Assembly: GCA_030037055.1 (NCBI GenBank)
Contig: JASHRZ010000160.1
Coordinates: 1 to 15,473 of the forward strand
Source: Alphaproteobacteria bacterium
GTDB lineage: Bacteria; Pseudomonadota; Alphaproteobacteria; ATCC43930; CGMCC-115725
Reading direction: 5' to 3'
DNA: 15,473 bases
The translations under genes and the position numbers were made by a program. This document shows, one piece after another, positions 14,741 through 15,473 of the stretch. Below the pieces are notes generated by a model. The model was given only the letters and a program-made list of their open reading frames with translations, was not told the DNA's origin and did no database searches. Every line of letters starts with the position of its first letter. Positions within the stretch are counted from its first letter, which is position 1.

Positions 14741-14775
14741 GCCTCGTCTGTTTCCGTCAAACGCTGCGACGAGGC
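14741..14775. repeat. Nested inverted repeat upstream of the Irr-like gene
   Basis: GCCTCGTC (14741-14748) and GACGAGGC (14768-14775) form a perfect 8-bp stem around 19 bases, and inside it GTTT-CCGTC-AAAC forms a second small stem. It lies 35 bases after the regulator stop and 89 bases before the Irr-like start. No T-run follows, so a classic terminator is doubtful. It may be an operator or an RNA hairpin in the leader. Confidence 0.4.
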
Positions 14776-14864
14776 GTGCCCGTTTCAAGGTGATTGGACC
14801 GGTTCGGGGCGTGCGCCTGAATGTGGGTCTTCCGTTTGGACCCGCTTCGCCCCATACTGATGCC

Positions 14865-15299
14865 ATGGCGCCGCCGCGTCCCTTCAGCAATGCTCTCGAA
14901 CTGCTGCGCGCGGCGCATCTGCGTGCGACCCGGCAGCGGCTGGCGCTTGCCAAGCTCCTGTTCGAGCGCGGCGACCGCCACGTCACGGCCGAGCAACTCC
15001 ATGGCGAGGCGGTGTCCGCCGCTGGGCGGATCTCGCTCGCCACGGTCTACAATACGCTGCATCAATTCGTCGAGGCGGGCCTTCTTGGAGAGGTGGCGGT
15101 GAGTTCCGGCCGCACCTATTTCGACACAAATGTGAGCAACCACCACCATTTGTTCTTCGAGGATAGCGGCCGGCTCCTCGACATCCCGGGCGAGCAGATC
15201 GGCATCTCGGGCCTGCCGAAGCTCCCTGCCGCCGCCGCCATCCGGCGCGTCGACGTGATCATCCGGGTCCGGCAGGATCGGGTGCCCGAGGCAGATTAG
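14865..15299 (+). CDS. irr: Irr-like Fur-family transcriptional regulator
   Basis: This 144-residue regulator has the Fur-family winged helix (LRATRQRLALAKLLFERGDR, then ISLATVYNTLHQFVEAGLL) and the HHH triplet (93-95, in VSNHHHLFFED) that is typical of Irr and is linked to haem or metal binding. Irr controls iron and haem genes in alphaproteobacteria. The haem regulatory motif (GCPWHD-like) found near the N-terminus of Bradyrhizobium Irr is absent, even if the in-frame GTG at 14790 is used. The C-terminal CxxC zinc pairs of true Fur and PerR are also missing, which supports Irr over Fur. The start is uncertain: ATG 14865 begins just before the conserved domain but has no visible ribosome site, while GTG 14790 adds 25 residues. 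It follows the large regulator on the same strand after about 160 bases. Confidence 0.82.
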   Translation: MAPPRPFSNALELLRAAHLRATRQRLALAKLLFERGDRHVTAEQLHGEAVSAAGRISLATVYNTLHQFVEAGLLGEVAVSSGRTYFDTNVSNHHHLFFEDSGRLLDIPGEQIGISGLPKLPAAAAIRRVDVIIRVRQDRVPEAD

Positions 15300-15346
15300 A
15301 AAGTTCCTAAAGTGGATTGACTTCGCCCGCCGGGGCGCGCATAGTT
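15296..15346 (+). promoter_or_regulatory. Candidate promoter of the next gene with an upstream Irr-box-like dyad
   Basis: TTGACT (15318-15323) and CATAGT (15341-15346), separated by exactly 17 bases, form a good sigma70 promoter. Just upstream lies an imperfect dyad of the form TTAGnAAnnTTnCTAA (15296-15311), overlapping the irr stop codon. It resembles the iron control element bound by Irr (TTTAGAA-N3-TTCTAAA), but its spacing is off by one base, so Irr binding is only suggested. Confidence 0.45.
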
Positions 15347-15467
15347 CCCGTCGCCAGCTTCCATAACCACCTCGCGACCCTAGCCACAGTGTCACCGCAA
15401 CGCGACGCGATGGCGCGATGCGCCGGTGGCGATGACGCTGGATCACTTATCGTGTGAGGGAGCGATC
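15300..15467 (+). promoter_or_regulatory. Leader region before the gene at the right edge
   Basis: About 170 bases without a gene. Besides the promoter above, it holds a small hairpin GGCGC-GAT-GCGCC (15412-15424) in the untranslated leader, followed by a GAGGGAG ribosome site (15456-15462). Confidence 0.4.
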
Positions 15468-15473
15468 ATGGCA
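15468..15473 (+). CDS. First codons of a gene leaving the window at the right edge
   Basis: ATG-GCA follows GAGGGAG with about 5 bases of spacing and is preceded by a plausible promoter. Only Met-Ala is visible, so the product cannot be named. Its position next to the Irr-like gene, behind a possible Irr box, makes an iron- or haem-related product plausible but unproven. Confidence 0.4.

Overview
The window is GC-rich, densely packed bacterial DNA. The best guess is an alphaproteobacterium, probably of the Rhizobiales: an Irr-type Fur-family regulator closes the window, a typical cco/fix-style oxidase set lies in the middle, and start codons generally follow good GGAGG-type ribosome binding sites. 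The content fits a sulfide- or thiosulfate-oxidising, oxygen-respiring organism. This is inferred from gene content only; no rRNA or tRNA gene is present.

Layout. (1) 1-1954, minus strand: a secreted two-domain protein with cupredoxin-like ligands, then a Tat-exported metallophosphoesterase, then the first bases of a further gene that leaves the window at the left edge. (2) 1955-2329: a divergent control region. (3) 2330-9014, plus strand: a cbb3-type (C-family) terminal oxidase cluster. It holds ccoN, a tri-haem subunit that joins CcoO to two extra cytochrome c domains, ccoS, a free-standing homologue of the CcoP N-terminal membrane anchor, two unannotated single-span mini-proteins, a TauE/SafE-DsbD-like membrane protein and a CcoI/FixI copper P-type ATPase. 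(4) 9036-11473, minus strand: soxY-soxZ-fccA-fccB, a compact sulfur-carrier plus flavocytochrome c sulfide dehydrogenase operon. (5) 11474-11771: a second divergent control region. (6) 11772-14705, plus strand: a large regulator with a winged-helix domain, a STAND-type ATPase and a helical repeat tail. (7) 14865-15299: the Irr-like regulator, then a promoter region and the first two codons of a further gene.

How it fits together. FccAB would take electrons from sulfide and pass them to periplasmic cytochrome c, and the cbb3 oxidase would pass them to oxygen. CcoI, CcoS and probably the TauE-like protein would supply copper and assembly functions.

The most striking non-coding observation is a roughly 40-bp element made of tandem ~10-bp repeats (CCAGAAGATT-like, ending in CCAAAGA). 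It occurs three times at identical internal spacing: once upstream of the metallophosphoesterase operon, once upstream of ccoN and once upstream of soxYZ-fccAB. Each copy faces its downstream gene in the same orientation. Tandem ~10-bp direct repeats are the kind of site bound by PhoB/OmpR-like winged-helix domains, and a regulator with that domain is encoded beside the third copy. The inferred picture is one regulator coupling sulfur oxidation, a rearranged cbb3 oxidase and an uncharacterised secreted cupredoxin-like/phosphoesterase pair.
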